Notes under the pieces: generated by a model
What the model saw: only the letters and a program-made list of their open reading frames with translations
Told to the model about the DNA's origin: nothing
Databases searched by the model: none
Part shown: positions 37,358 to 46,592 of the stretch, one piece after another
Layout: the number at the start of each line of letters is the position of its first letter
How positions within the stretch are numbered: the stretch's first letter is position 1
Position numbers and translations under genes: made by a program
Source: Bacteroidales bacterium
GTDB lineage: Bacteria > Bacteroidota > Bacteroidia > Bacteroidales > UBA932
Assembly (NCBI GenBank): GCA_017962235.1
Contig: JAGCVS010000012.1
Location: 1 to 64,000, forward strand
Direction of reading: 5' to 3'
DNA length: 64,000 bases

Positions 37358-39298
37358 ATGACAGACCTTATTTCCAAAGTTCCCGAAGGGCCGTTGGCAG
37401 AGAAATGGACCAACCACAAGGCGCACATCAAGGTTGTGAGCCCGGCCAACAAGAAGAAGATGGAAATCATCGTAATCGGCACGGGACTTGCCGGAGCCAG
37501 CGCAGCGGCTACTCTGGGCGAACTTGGCTACAACGTTAAAATTTTCTGCATCAGCGATTCTCCCCGCCGCGCACACTCCATTGCGGCTCAAGGCGGTATC
37601 AATGCTGCAAAGAACTATCAGAACGACAACGACTCGGTGTACCGTCTGTTCTACGACACCATCAAGGGTGGTGACTACCGCAGCCGCGAAGCCAACGTAT
37701 ATCGTCTGGCGGAGGTCAGCAACAACATCATAGACCAGTGCGTGGCGCAGGGCGTTCCTTTCGCCCGCGACTACGGCGGACTGCTGGATAACCGTTCTTT
37801 TGGCGGTGCTCAGGTATCCCGTACGTTCTATGCCCGCGGTCAAACCGGTCAGCAGCTGCTTCTGGGCGCATACGCAGCCCTCAACCGTCAAGTAGCCAAA
37901 GGTACTGTCAAGAGTTATCCGCGTCATGAGATGCTGGACCTGGTGCTCATCAACGGCGAGGCCAAGGGTATCATTGCCCGCGACCTCACCACCGGTGAAA
38001 TCCAGCGCTTCGGCGCCCATGCAGTGGTGGTTGCCAGCGGAGGATACGGCAACACCTACTTCCTCTCCACCAACGCCATGAACTCCAACGGCAGCGCCGC
38101 ATGGCAGTGCTACAAGAAGGGTGCATTCTTCGCAAACCCCTGCTTCGCACAGATTCACCCCACATGCATCCCCGTGCACGGTGACCAGCAGAGCAAGCTG
38201 ACCCTTATGTCGGAGTCGCTGCGCAACGACGGCCGCATCTGGGTTCCCAAGAAACTGGAAGATGTGGAGGCTATCCGCAAGGGCACCAAGAAGCCCAGCG
38301 ACATTGCTGAGGAAGACCGCGATTACTATCTGGAGCGCCGTTATCCCGCCTTCGGTAATCTGGTTCCCCGCGACGTGGCTTCCCGCGCCGCTAAGGAGCG
38401 CTGCGATGCCGGCTTCGGCGTGAATGAGCAGGGTCTGGCCGTGTTCCTCGATTTCAAGACCTGCATGGAGCAGAAGGGTCGCAAGTATATTGAGGAGAAA
38501 TATGGCAACCTGTTCCAGATGTATGAAGAAATCAACGATGTAGACCCCTATAAGGAGCCTATGATGATATTCCCCGCCATCCACTACACTATGGGCGGCC
38601 TCTGGGTTGACTACAACCTGCAGACCACTATCCCCGGCCTGTACGCTATCGGCGAGGCAAACTTCAGCGACCACGGCGGCAACCGCCTGGGTGCTTCCGC
38701 CCTCATGCAGGGTCTGGCAGACGGTTACTTCATCCTCCCTTACACCATCGGCGACTATCTGGCATCCAAGTTCAAGGATCCTAAGACCGACACCAATGCA
38801 CCGGAGTTCGAGGAGGCTGAGAACAGAATCAAGGAGCGCGTCAACAAACTTCTCTCCATAAAAGGCAAGCGCACCGTGGACAGTATCCATAAGGAACTTG
38901 GCCACATTATGTGGGAGTATGTGGGTATGGCCCGCAACGAAGAGGGTCTGAAGAAGGCCATCGGACTTATCCGCGACCTCAAGAAGGAGTTCTGGAGCAA
39001 TGTTTATGTTGCCGGAGACAACGAGCACTTCAACCAGGAACTGGAGAAGGCACTGCGCGTGGCTGACTTCCTGGAGATCGGTGAACTTATGGCTATCGAC
39101 GCCCTGAACCGCAGGGAGTCCTGCGGCGGCCACTTCCGCGAGGAGATGCAAACCGCAGAGGGCGAGACCAAGCGCGACGATGAGAACTTCATGTATGTAG
39201 CGGCATGGGAATACAAGGGTGAAGAAGAGCCTGCCCTGCACAAGGAACCTCTGGAATTCAAATACTGCACCGTAGCAACCCGCAATTATAAAGACTAA
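37358..39298 (+). CDS. frdA: Fumarate reductase/succinate dehydrogenase flavoprotein subunit
   Basis: A 646-residue subunit A of the type B (two-haem, Wolinella-like) quinol:fumarate reductase family. FAD-binding [17 protein letters not shown] begins near residue 42; the histidine that carries covalent FAD is in [11 protein letters not shown]; the active-site region includes [12 protein letters not shown] and [22 protein letters not shown]. In Bacteroidales this enzyme makes succinate from fumarate and supports anaerobic ATP gain. It is four bases before frdB; no subunit C gene lies upstream. Confidence 0.95.
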   Translation: MTDLISKVPEGPLAEKWTNHKAHIKVVSPANKKKMEIIVIGTGLAGASAAATLGELGYNVKIFCISDSPRRAHSIAAQGGINAAKNYQNDNDSVYRLFYDTIKGGDYRSREANVYRLAEVSNNIIDQCVAQGVPFARDYGGLLDNRSFGGAQVSRTFYARGQTGQQLLLGAYAALNRQVAKGTVKSYPRHEMLDLVLINGEAKGIIARDLTTGEIQRFGAHAVVVASGGYGNTYFLSTNAMNSNGSAAWQCYKKGAFFANPCFAQIHPTCIPVHGDQQSKLTLMSESLRNDGRIWVPKKLEDVEAIRKGTKKPSDIAEEDRDYYLERRYPAFGNLVPRDVASRAAKERCDAGFGVNEQGLAVFLDFKTCMEQKGRKYIEEKYGNLFQMYEEINDVDPYKEPMMIFPAIHYTMGGLWVDYNLQTTIPGLYAIGEANFSDHGGNRLGASALMQGLADGYFILPYTIGDYLASKFKDPKTDTNAPEFEEAENRIKERVNKLLSIKGKRTVDSIHKELGHIMWEYVGMARNEEGLKKAIGLIRDLKKEFWSNVYVAGDNEHFNQELEKALRVADFLEIGELMAIDALNRRESCGGHFREEMQTAEGETKRDDENFMYVAAWEYKGEEEPALHKEPLEFKYCTVATRNYKD

Positions 39299-39302
39299 GG
39301 TT

Positions 39303-40088
39303 ATGAAATTCACACTTAAGATATGGCGTCAGGAGAACGCCAAGGCAAAGGGTCATTTTGAGACATACAAGGTAGACGGCATCAGCCCCGATACTTCTTT
39401 CCTCGAAATGATGGATATACTCAACGAACAGCTTGTTAATGAGAAGATAAACCCGGTGGCTTTTGATAAAGGTTGCAAAGGTGAGCATTCCGGCCCGGTA
39501 AGTTTTGACCATGACTGCCGCGAGGGTATTTGCGGCGCATGTTCGCTCTATATCAACGGACGCGCACACGGTCCCGAGAGCGGCGTGACCACCTGCCAGC
39601 TTTATATGCGTAAGTTCAAGGATGGCAGCACCATCACCATAGAGCCTTGGCGCAGCAGCGGCTTCCCCATCATCAAAGATCTGGTGGTGGACCGTCGTGC
39701 ATACGACAAGATCCTGCAGGCTGGCGGATTCATTTCTGTGAATACCGGCGGCGTGCCCGATGCAAATGCTATCCCTATCAAGAAGGAGAAGGCCGACAAG
39801 AGTATGGACGCTGCCGCTTGCATCGGCTGCGGTGCATGTGCCGCAACCTGCAAGAACGGTTCCGCAATGCTGTTTGTGGCTGCCCGTGTAAGTTCGCTGG
39901 CTCTCCTGCCTCAGGGTAAAATAGAAGGCGCACGCCGTGCAAAAGCTATGGTAGACACTATGGATGCCCTTGGCTTCGGCAGCTGCACCAACACCCGCGC
40001 CTGCGAAATGGAATGCCCTAAAGGCATCTCTGTAGAGCACATCGCCCGCCTGAACCGTGAATTCCTCTCGGCCAAACTCAGCGAGTAA
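39303..40088 (+). CDS. frdB: Fumarate reductase/succinate dehydrogenase iron-sulfur subunit
   Basis: A 261-residue Fe-S subunit that carries electrons from the quinol site to FrdA. All cluster ligands are visible: the [2Fe-2S] site [15 protein letters not shown] plus TTCQLYM, the [4Fe-4S] site [12 protein letters not shown], and the third site with [14 protein letters not shown]. Directly follows frdA and ends at a terminator. The membrane cytochrome b subunit expected in this complex is not encoded on either side. Confidence 0.95.
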   Translation: MKFTLKIWRQENAKAKGHFETYKVDGISPDTSFLEMMDILNEQLVNEKINPVAFDKGCKGEHSGPVSFDHDCREGICGACSLYINGRAHGPESGVTTCQLYMRKFKDGSTITIEPWRSSGFPIIKDLVVDRRAYDKILQAGGFISVNTGGVPDANAIPIKKEKADKSMDAAACIGCGACAATCKNGSAMLFVAARVSSLALLPQGKIEGARRAKAMVDTMDALGFGSCTNTRACEMECPKGISVEHIARLNREFLSAKLSE

Positions 40089-40108
40089 TCAACCGCTCAT
40101 ATATACAG

Positions 40109-40137
40109 AAAGTCCGGCTATATGGCTGGACTTTTTT
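40109..40137 (+). terminator. Terminator after frdAB
   Basis: AAAGTCC (40109-40115) pairs with GGACTTT (40128-40134), followed by T residues. Confidence 0.8.
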
Positions 40138-40437
40138 GTTGTAAAGACTAACAAAAGCCTTCCGTTTGCAATGGCTAAGGGGCTACAGCTTTATTTGCCC
40201 GTCTTGGTAATATGTTAATAACGATGATAAATAATGTTGAAAAATTCTGAAAACTTGTTGGTATTCAACAGGGGCTGGACTTTCTGACAACTTTTCATTT
40301 TTTCTCAACACAACTACTAACACCCCCGCCTCTCAAAAACCCGCCTTCCAACCCCATCTGCCGCCAATAAAAAAATTTATCAACACTTTCAACAGCCAGA
40401 TACTAGAGACTAAAAGGGTTTAAAAAAGATTTTATCT
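40138..40437. other. Non-coding gap with repeated CAACA/TGTTG motifs
   Basis: About 300 A+T-rich bases with no credible gene. It holds an inverted pair TGTTG-N5-CAACA (40256-40270), further copies at 40235 (TGTTGA), 40305 (TCAACA) and 40388 (TTCAACAG), and TTATCAACA at 40377-40385, one base off the DnaA box. It may be an operator region for ruvB or a protein-binding site. Confidence 0.45.
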
Positions 40438-40445
40438 TATCTTTG
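40438..40445 (+). promoter_or_regulatory. -7 element for ruvB
   Basis: TATCTTTG matches TAnnTTTG, 32 bases before the ruvB ATG. Confidence 0.6.
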
Positions 40446-40477
40446 TTTGGTGGTTGATAAGTGCGGCCACTTTTAAT

Positions 40478-41503
40478 ATGAGCGAAAAAGTTTCATACCG
40501 ACAGAGAGAAGAACTCTCCGGCAAAGATACCGATTTTGAAAACAAGATCCGCCCCGGCCAGTTCGACGAATTCGGCGGGCAGGCAGATATTATAGAGAAG
40601 CTCAAGATATACGTCCAGGCTGCAATTATCCGCGGCGAATCTCTGGACCATATCCTGTTTCACGGCCCTCCAGGCCTTGTTAAGACCACCCTGGCACATA
40701 TCGTAGCAAACGAGCTGGGCGTGAATATGAAAATCACCTCCGGCCCCGTGCTGGACAAGCCGGGCGACCTGGCCGGCCTGCTCACCAGCCTTGAACCGGG
40801 AGACGTACTCTTCATAGATGAGATCCATCGCCTCAGCCCGGTGGTGGAGGAGTACCTCTATTCCGCGATGGAAGATTTCACCATCGATATTATGATAGAC
40901 AAGGGCCCCGGCGCCCGCAGCGTCCAGATATCTCTCAGCCCGTTCACCCTTATCGGCGCCACCACCCGCAGCGGCCTGCTCACATCGCCGCTCAGGGCGC
41001 GCTTCGGCATCCAGGAGCATCTCGAGTATTACGATTACAAGACCCTATCCGGCATCATCAAGCGCAGCGCATCCATATTAAAGATAGGTATTGAGGAGGA
41101 TGCCGCCACCGAGATTGCGATGCGCAGCCGCGGCACTCCCCGTATCGCCAATAACCTTCTGAGGCGCGTACGCGACTTTGCGCAGGTGAAAGGCAACGGC
41201 GAGATAGACCTCAAGATAACCCGATACGCCCTGAACGCCCTCAATATAGATAAACGAGGCCTGGACGCTATAGATAACAAGATTCTGACCACCATTATTG
41301 AGAAATTCAAGGGCGGACCCGTGGGCGCAAGCACCATTGCCACCGCTATCAGCGAGGATCAGGGAACCTTTGAGGAGGTATACGAGCCGTTCCTGATTAA
41401 AGAAGGATTTATCCGCCGTACCCCCCGCGGCCGCGAAGCCACCGAGCTGGCATACACCCACCTTGGCCTGAGCATGCACGCCCCAGACAATACGCTTTTT
41501 TAA
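40478..41503 (+). CDS. ruvB: Holliday junction DNA helicase subunit RuvB, altered P-loop
   Basis: A 341-residue AAA+ motor that drives branch migration with RuvA. The sequence is typical throughout: [20 protein letters not shown], Walker [10 protein letters not shown], sensor [18 protein letters not shown], and the winged-helix end with [18 protein letters not shown]. Odd: Walker A reads GPPGLVKTT instead of GPPGLGKTT; the valine codon GTT is at 40679-40681, one base from GGT. This glycine normally contacts the nucleotide phosphates. I chose the ATG at 40478 (MSEKVSYRQ); an in-frame start at 40454 adds eight residues without family support. Confidence 0.93.
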   Translation: MSEKVSYRQREELSGKDTDFENKIRPGQFDEFGGQADIIEKLKIYVQAAIIRGESLDHILFHGPPGLVKTTLAHIVANELGVNMKITSGPVLDKPGDLAGLLTSLEPGDVLFIDEIHRLSPVVEEYLYSAMEDFTIDIMIDKGPGARSVQISLSPFTLIGATTRSGLLTSPLRARFGIQEHLEYYDYKTLSGIIKRSASILKIGIEEDAATEIAMRSRGTPRIANNLLRRVRDFAQVKGNGEIDLKITRYALNALNIDKRGLDAIDNKILTTIIEKFKGGPVGASTIATAISEDQGTFEEVYEPFLIKEGFIRRTPRGREATELAYTHLGLSMHAPDNTLF

Positions 41504-41507
41504 AAAC

Positions 41508-42668
41508 ATGAAAAGATTATCCTTCATATTGATGATGATTGCGGCGCTGGCGGTATCTCAACCAGCCGACTGCTGCACCACCGCCATCTTTTCAGGAAAA
41601 GTAACGGAAGACGGCCGCCCCATCATCTGGAAAAACCGCGACGGCAGCTTCCTCCAGAACAGGGTGGAATATGTATCTGCTAATGATTCAATAAAATACA
41701 GCTTTGTATACCTGAGCAATAGCAATCCCAGTAAAGAAGCATGGAGCGGCCTGAATTCAGAAGGATTCTCCATAATGAATTCTGTATCCTATAATATCCG
41801 GCAGGAAGGCGACAATACTCCGGACATCCAGATGGATAGGGAAGGATTTGTGATGTATTTGGCGCTGGCTACTTGCAAGACCGTGCAGGATTTTGAAAAC
41901 TTGCTGGACAATCTTGAAAAACCGATGGGTCTGGAAGCAAATTTTGGAGTGATAGATGCCTACGGCGGTGCCGCTTATTATGAGACCAACAATTACACTT
42001 GGATTAAATACGACGTAAATGAAGCCCCTGAAGGATACATTATCCGCAGTAATTATTCTTTCAGCGGCCGCGAAGGGGAGGGGCAGGGGTATGTCCGCTA
42101 CGATAATGCAGAAAAAATAATCAAAGATCATCTGAACAGCGGCGGCAAGATTACCCCCCGCTTTGTTATGGACAACCTTTCCCGCAACTTCTATCAGTCA
42201 TATTTCGACTTCGATCCCATAGATAAAGGTTACAATAACTTTGTGGACAAGGATTTCATTCCGCGCCGTTCCACCCTTTCCACCACCATAGTGCAAGGAG
42301 TAAAACCTCAGGAAGATGCATCCCTGGCAGTTATGTGGACCTCGTTGGGATATCCACCGGTGAGCCAGATTGTGCCGGTGATGGTATGTGCCGGAAAGAA
42401 TCTTCCAAAGGATATGTTGGCCGGCAAGGATAAGAATAGCGCCGCCTGTACCAGAGCGTTGCAGCGCAAGGGAGAAGTACTGTTCAAGAGTAGTTCCGGC
42501 ACCACCTATGTGGACCTGCAGGAGATGCAGCGCTACAGAAGTCAGATTCAGGCTGCGGAAAATGGAATGTTTGAAAAGTTCTCCGGGATGCAGGAATATT
42601 GGCGCGAGCGGAATGCCGCCGATGTGAAGCAGTTAAAACGGTTCTATGAAGAGCTTGAAATTCGATAA
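41508..42668 (+). CDS. Secreted Ntn-type linear amide hydrolase (C45/C59-like)
   Basis: A 386-residue protein with a signal peptide (about residues 1-20) followed at once by DCCTTAIFSGKVTEDGRPIIWKNRDG. A cysteine exposed at the mature N-terminus before TT, then DGRP...KNRD, is the pattern of Ntn hydrolases such as penicillin/acyl-amide acylases and C45/C69 peptidases. C22 or C23 would be the nucleophile. Middle segments GLNSEGFSIMNS and NFGVIDAYGGAAYYETNN also fit. It likely acts in the periplasm on an amide or peptide; the substrate is unknown. It starts four bases after ruvB and overlaps mfd by 23 bases. Confidence 0.75.
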   Translation: MKRLSFILMMIAALAVSQPADCCTTAIFSGKVTEDGRPIIWKNRDGSFLQNRVEYVSANDSIKYSFVYLSNSNPSKEAWSGLNSEGFSIMNSVSYNIRQEGDNTPDIQMDREGFVMYLALATCKTVQDFENLLDNLEKPMGLEANFGVIDAYGGAAYYETNNYTWIKYDVNEAPEGYIIRSNYSFSGREGEGQGYVRYDNAEKIIKDHLNSGGKITPRFVMDNLSRNFYQSYFDFDPIDKGYNNFVDKDFIPRRSTLSTTIVQGVKPQEDASLAVMWTSLGYPPVSQIVPVMVCAGKNLPKDMLAGKDKNSAACTRALQRKGEVLFKSSSGTTYVDLQEMQRYRSQIQAAENGMFEKFSGMQEYWRERNAADVKQLKRFYEELEIR

Positions 42669-45600
42669 TCTGGGGGGAGGAATATCGTGCAAGGCGGTTT
42701 TCGCCTCGAACGTGATATCCAAGTTGGATTGCGCCACCCTGAACATCGTCTGCTTTAACACCAAGAAAGAGGCTCTTTTCTTCACCAGTGATCTTGATAA
42801 CTTTTTCACCGATGATTGTATCTATTACTTTCCGTCTGTGAACGATAGTAAGTCGGCACAATCGGTAAAAAGTGCCACCGCAAAAGTGCAGCGCACCGCT
42901 GCCATAGGTGCTATAGATAACTTCACTGAGAAAAAAAAGCCGGCCGGGCTGGACACAATTATAAAAAGCGCCGGCACATCCATCTCCAAGACCCTGCTGA
43001 ACAAACAGCTCAACAGCGAGCACAACCCAGTAATAATTGTCACCTACACCGATTCTCTGAAAGAGAAGATTCTGCGGCGCACAACCACCACCAACAGTAT
43101 CATCTCAATCAAGAAGGGCGATACCCTTACCCACGAATTTCTCAAGGAGGTGCTGTTTGAGGCAGGTTTTAAGAAGGTGGATTTCGTATCAATGCCGGGC
43201 GAGTTTTCGCTGAGAGGCTCCATAATAGACATCTTCTCATATTCAGACAACCAGCCGTACCGCATAGATTTCTTTGGAGACGAGATAGACTCCATTGCCC
43301 GCTTCAATGCCGATACCCAGCGCACCACAGACAAACTCACACAGGTGGATATCTATCCCAACCTCTTTGAAAACCACAATGAAGAGGAGTATGTAGATTT
43401 ACTGGAGCAGCTGCCGGAAAACGCGCTGTACTGGGACTTTTGCGAGGATATAAAATACGGCGCCACCGCCGCCGGCGAAGTGGTACCGCAGCCCGCCTTC
43501 AACAAGAACTTTGAAATCCTGATCCGCGACATAGAAAGCCGCGAAGCGGACGGCTACCAGATACACATCCTCTCACCGCAGCTGAACCAGACCATCCGTC
43601 TGAAAAAGATACTGGAGGGGTGCGGCAATATCGATTTTTTGCCGATATCGCTGCACGAGGGGTACATAAGCACCATAGAGCGGCAGTGCTGGTATACCGA
43701 CCACCAGATTTTTGAGCGGTACCACCGTATCGTCACCAAGCGCGAGGTCACCAGCAGCGAACGGCTCACCCTGAACGATTTGATGGCCTTCAACATTGGC
43801 GATTATGTGGTTCATATAGACCACGGCGTGGGGCGCTTCGGAGGCCTGGTGCGCACCGATATAAACGGCAAGGTGCAGGAAGCTATAAAACTCACCTACA
43901 AAGACGGCGACGTGGTGTTTGTCTCCATCCACGGCATCCACCGCATCTCGCGCTACAAATCCAGCGACAGCACCCCGCCCACCATATACAAGCTGGGCAG
44001 CCGCAACTGGGAGCGGCTCAAGAACAACGCCAAGAGCAAGGTCAAGGACATCGCCGCCGACCTTATAAAGCTTTACAGCGAGCGGAGCACAGCCCCCGGC
44101 TTCAGCTTTGCGCCTGACGACTATCTGCAGCAGGAGCTGGAATCCTCCTTCATGTACGAGGATACGCCGGACCAGCACAAGGCGGTGGAAGATGTAAAGC
44201 GCGACATGGAGTCGGGCCACCCCATGGACCGTCTGGTGTGCGGCGACGTGGGCTTCGGCAAGACGGAGGTGGCCATCCGCGCCGCGTTCAAGGCGGTGGC
44301 CAGCGGCAAGCAGGTGGCGGTGCTGGTGCCCACCACCATCCTCGCGCTGCAGCATTATCATACCTTCACCGCCCGTCTGAACGACTTTCCGTGCAACATA
44401 GAGTTTATCAGCCGTCTGAAAACCGCCGCCGAGGTGCGCGAAATCGCCAAGCGGCTCAAGGAGGGGCGCATAGACATACTTATCGGCACCCACCGCATCC
44501 TGGGAAAGGAGATCATCTTCAAGGATCTGGGGCTGCTGATTATTGACGAGGAGCAGAAGTTTGGCGTGAGCGCCAAGGAGAAGATGCGCATGCTGCGCAA
44601 GGATGTGGATACCCTCACCCTCACCGCGACCCCCATCCCCCGTACGCTGCAGTTCTCGCTGCTGGGCGCGCGCGACATCTCCATAATATCCACCCCGCCG
44701 CCCAACCGCATCCCCATCCATACGGAAATCATAGATTGGGACCGCGACACCATAAAGGAGATAATAGATAATGAGCTGGAGCGGCGCGGGCAGGTGTTCT
44801 TCATACACAACCGGGTGGAGGATATCGACGCGGTGGCGGACAGCCTGCGTCTGATTGTGCCCGAGGCACGCATCTGTGTTGCCCACGGCCAGATGGAGCC
44901 CACCACCCTGGAGAAGAAGATCCTGGACTTTATGGACGGCGACTATGACATCCTGGTCTCCACCACCATAATGGAGAACGGCGTGGATATCCCCAACGCC
45001 AACACCATGATAATAAACCGCGCGCAGTACTTTGGCCTGGCGGACCTGCATCAGATGCGCGGCAGGGTGGGGCGCAGCAACGTGAAGGCCTTCTGCTACC
45101 TGATAGTTCCGTCGCAGGAAATTCTGAGCGACGACGCTCGCGCCCGCCTGAACGCCATAGAGACCTTCAGCGACCTGGGCAGCGGCTTCAACATCGCCAT
45201 GCAGGATCTGGACATCCGCGGCGCCGGCAACCTGCTTGGGGCGGAGCAGAGCGGCTTCATAGCGGAGATGGGATTCGAGACATATCAGAAGATACTCTCG
45301 GAGGCGATGAGCGAGCTGCGCGGCGAGTTGGACATAGAAGAGAACACCCCTGACACCGGCGGCCTGATAGCGGGCGGCTGGGTATCGGACTGCTATATCG
45401 ATACCGATATCGAAGCCTGCATCCCGGACGATTATATAAACGTGCCGCGCGAGAAGATGCGCCTCTACCGCGAGCTGGACAACATGAAGAGCGCGGCGCT
45501 GATAGACGCCTTTGTGGCGGAGATGACGGATCGTTTCGGCCCGGTGCCGCCGCAGCTGGAAGAGCTGATAAACATTGTGCGTCTGCGCCAGATAGCCATG

Positions 45601-45855
45601 GAACTCGGCTTCGAGAAGATTATCCTCAAGAACGGCGGCATGCTGGCCTACTTTGTATCAAAGCAGGAGTCGTCTTATTACAACAGCCGCATATTCGGCG
45701 CGGTTCTGGATCATATCCAGCATTCCGGCCGCAATTATCAGCTTGTGCAGCGTCCTAACGCACTGTTTGTCAAATGCGAAAATGTAACCACTGTTAAAAA
45801 AGCGGTGGAATTATTGCAAGAAATGCTAACTTTGCAGTTCGGCACTGAAAAATGA
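42646..45855 (+). CDS. mfd: Transcription-repair coupling factor Mfd
   Basis: A 1,069-residue helicase-like protein that removes stalled RNA polymerase and recruits UvrA. Domains in order: UvrB-like N-terminal part (GEFSLRGSIIDIFS, YRIDFFGDEIDSI), the CarD-like polymerase-interacting domain (FNIGDYVVHIDHGVGRFGG), the translocase with Walker A GDVGFGKTEVAIRAA and box IDEEQKFGV, the TRG region (LHQMRGRVGRSNVKAFCYL) and the C-terminal TRCF domain. It is about 80 residues shorter than the E. coli protein. Starts inside the Ntn hydrolase gene and ends overlapping coaX by four bases (ATGA). Confidence 0.96.
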   Translation: MKSLKFDNLGGGISCKAVFASNVISKLDCATLNIVCFNTKKEALFFTSDLDNFFTDDCIYYFPSVNDSKSAQSVKSATAKVQRTAAIGAIDNFTEKKKPAGLDTIIKSAGTSISKTLLNKQLNSEHNPVIIVTYTDSLKEKILRRTTTTNSIISIKKGDTLTHEFLKEVLFEAGFKKVDFVSMPGEFSLRGSIIDIFSYSDNQPYRIDFFGDEIDSIARFNADTQRTTDKLTQVDIYPNLFENHNEEEYVDLLEQLPENALYWDFCEDIKYGATAAGEVVPQPAFNKNFEILIRDIESREADGYQIHILSPQLNQTIRLKKILEGCGNIDFLPISLHEGYISTIERQCWYTDHQIFERYHRIVTKREVTSSERLTLNDLMAFNIGDYVVHIDHGVGRFGGLVRTDINGKVQEAIKLTYKDGDVVFVSIHGIHRISRYKSSDSTPPTIYKLGSRNWERLKNNAKSKVKDIAADLIKLYSERSTAPGFSFAPDDYLQQELESSFMYEDTPDQHKAVEDVKRDMESGHPMDRLVCGDVGFGKTEVAIRAAFKAVASGKQVAVLVPTTILALQHYHTFTARLNDFPCNIEFISRLKTAAEVREIAKRLKEGRIDILIGTHRILGKEIIFKDLGLLIIDEEQKFGVSAKEKMRMLRKDVDTLTLTATPIPRTLQFSLLGARDISIISTPPPNRIPIHTEIIDWDRDTIKEIIDNELERRGQVFFIHNRVEDIDAVADSLRLIVPEARICVAHGQMEPTTLEKKILDFMDGDYDILVSTTIMENGVDIPNANTMIINRAQYFGLADLHQMRGRVGRSNVKAFCYLIVPSQEILSDDARARLNAIETFSDLGSGFNIAMQDLDIRGAGNLLGAEQSGFIAEMGFETYQKILSEAMSELRGELDIEENTPDTGGLIAGGWVSDCYIDTDIEACIPDDYINVPREKMRLYRELDNMKSAALIDAFVAEMTDRFGPVPPQLEELINIVRLRQIAMELGFEKIILKNGGMLAYFVSKQESSYYNSRIFGAVLDHIQHSGRNYQLVQRPNALFVKCENVTTVKKAVELLQEMLTLQFGTEK
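45827..45834 (+). promoter_or_regulatory. Candidate internal -7 element for coaX
   Basis: TAACTTTG inside the last codons of mfd, 17 bases before the coaX ATG; no clear -33 box. Confidence 0.4.
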
Positions 45856-46592
45856 ACCTGGTAATAGACATAGGCAATACCTCCTGCAAGGTCGCTGTAT
45901 ACGACGGTTTGCGGCTGGTATCGCTGCAGCGTTTCGAGGACCCTTCCGACCTTCAGGCAAAGGCGGGCGAGGGGTACGACACCATTGTGCTGGCCTCCGT
46001 GCGTAACGACGACCCGTCGCTGCGCGCCACGCTGGCCCACCGCTGCCGCCGCTTCATAGATTTCAATGTCGACTTTGTGCGCGATATGGTGGAGCGCGGC
46101 CCCGAGATTTATCAGTATCTGCGCAATATGCCCGACGGTATGGGCGCCGACCGCATGGCGGCCATCCTTCAGGCGGCCATCCTCTATCCTCAGGAAGATC
46201 TGATGGTGTTTGACTTTGGCACCGCCACCACGGTGGAATTCATAGACAAGGGTTATTACATCGGGGGCGCGATTTCGCTGGGGCTGAACATGCGCTACCG
46301 CGCGCTGAGCCACTTTACCGGCAAGATACCCCTCTGCGAACCGCAAACTGTGCTGGCCAAGGGAGATATCAACACCATCTCGCCGGTGGGATACGACCTG
46401 GACACCGCCCTGGCATCGGGCAACATCCTCGGCATCAAGTTTGAAATAGAGGGATACATGCATGCGCACCCCCACCGCAAGGTGATTCTCACCGGTGGGG
46501 ACGCAAAGGTGTTTGCCGCAGGGCTTGATGGCGATGTAAATGTAGAAGAGAATCTGGTACTGGACGGCCTGGCAGCCGTGGCAATGCAATAG
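45852..46592 (+). CDS. coaX: Type III pantothenate kinase
   Basis: A 246-residue ASKHA-fold kinase for the first step of coenzyme A synthesis. The phosphate-binding start LVIDIGNTSCKVAVYD, PDGMGADRMAAILQA, FDFGTATTVEFID and VILTGGDAKVF are all diagnostic. It overlaps mfd by four bases; the next gene follows directly after its stop (46593). Confidence 0.95.
   Translation: MNLVIDIGNTSCKVAVYDGLRLVSLQRFEDPSDLQAKAGEGYDTIVLASVRNDDPSLRATLAHRCRRFIDFNVDFVRDMVERGPEIYQYLRNMPDGMGADRMAAILQAAILYPQEDLMVFDFGTATTVEFIDKGYYIGGAISLGLNMRYRALSHFTGKIPLCEPQTVLAKGDINTISPVGYDLDTALASGNILGIKFEIEGYMHAHPHRKVILTGGDAKVFAAGLDGDVNVEENLVLDGLAAVAMQ

Noticed and set aside
37355..39313. A 652-residue open frame on the minus strand over frdA
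   Set aside because: It lies exactly opposite a strongly conserved gene and has no family resemblance; high G+C at third positions keeps the opposite frame open.
40138..40437. The gap before ruvB as oriC
   Set aside because: Only one near-match DnaA box, no dnaA/dnaN neighbours; kept only as a motif-rich gap.
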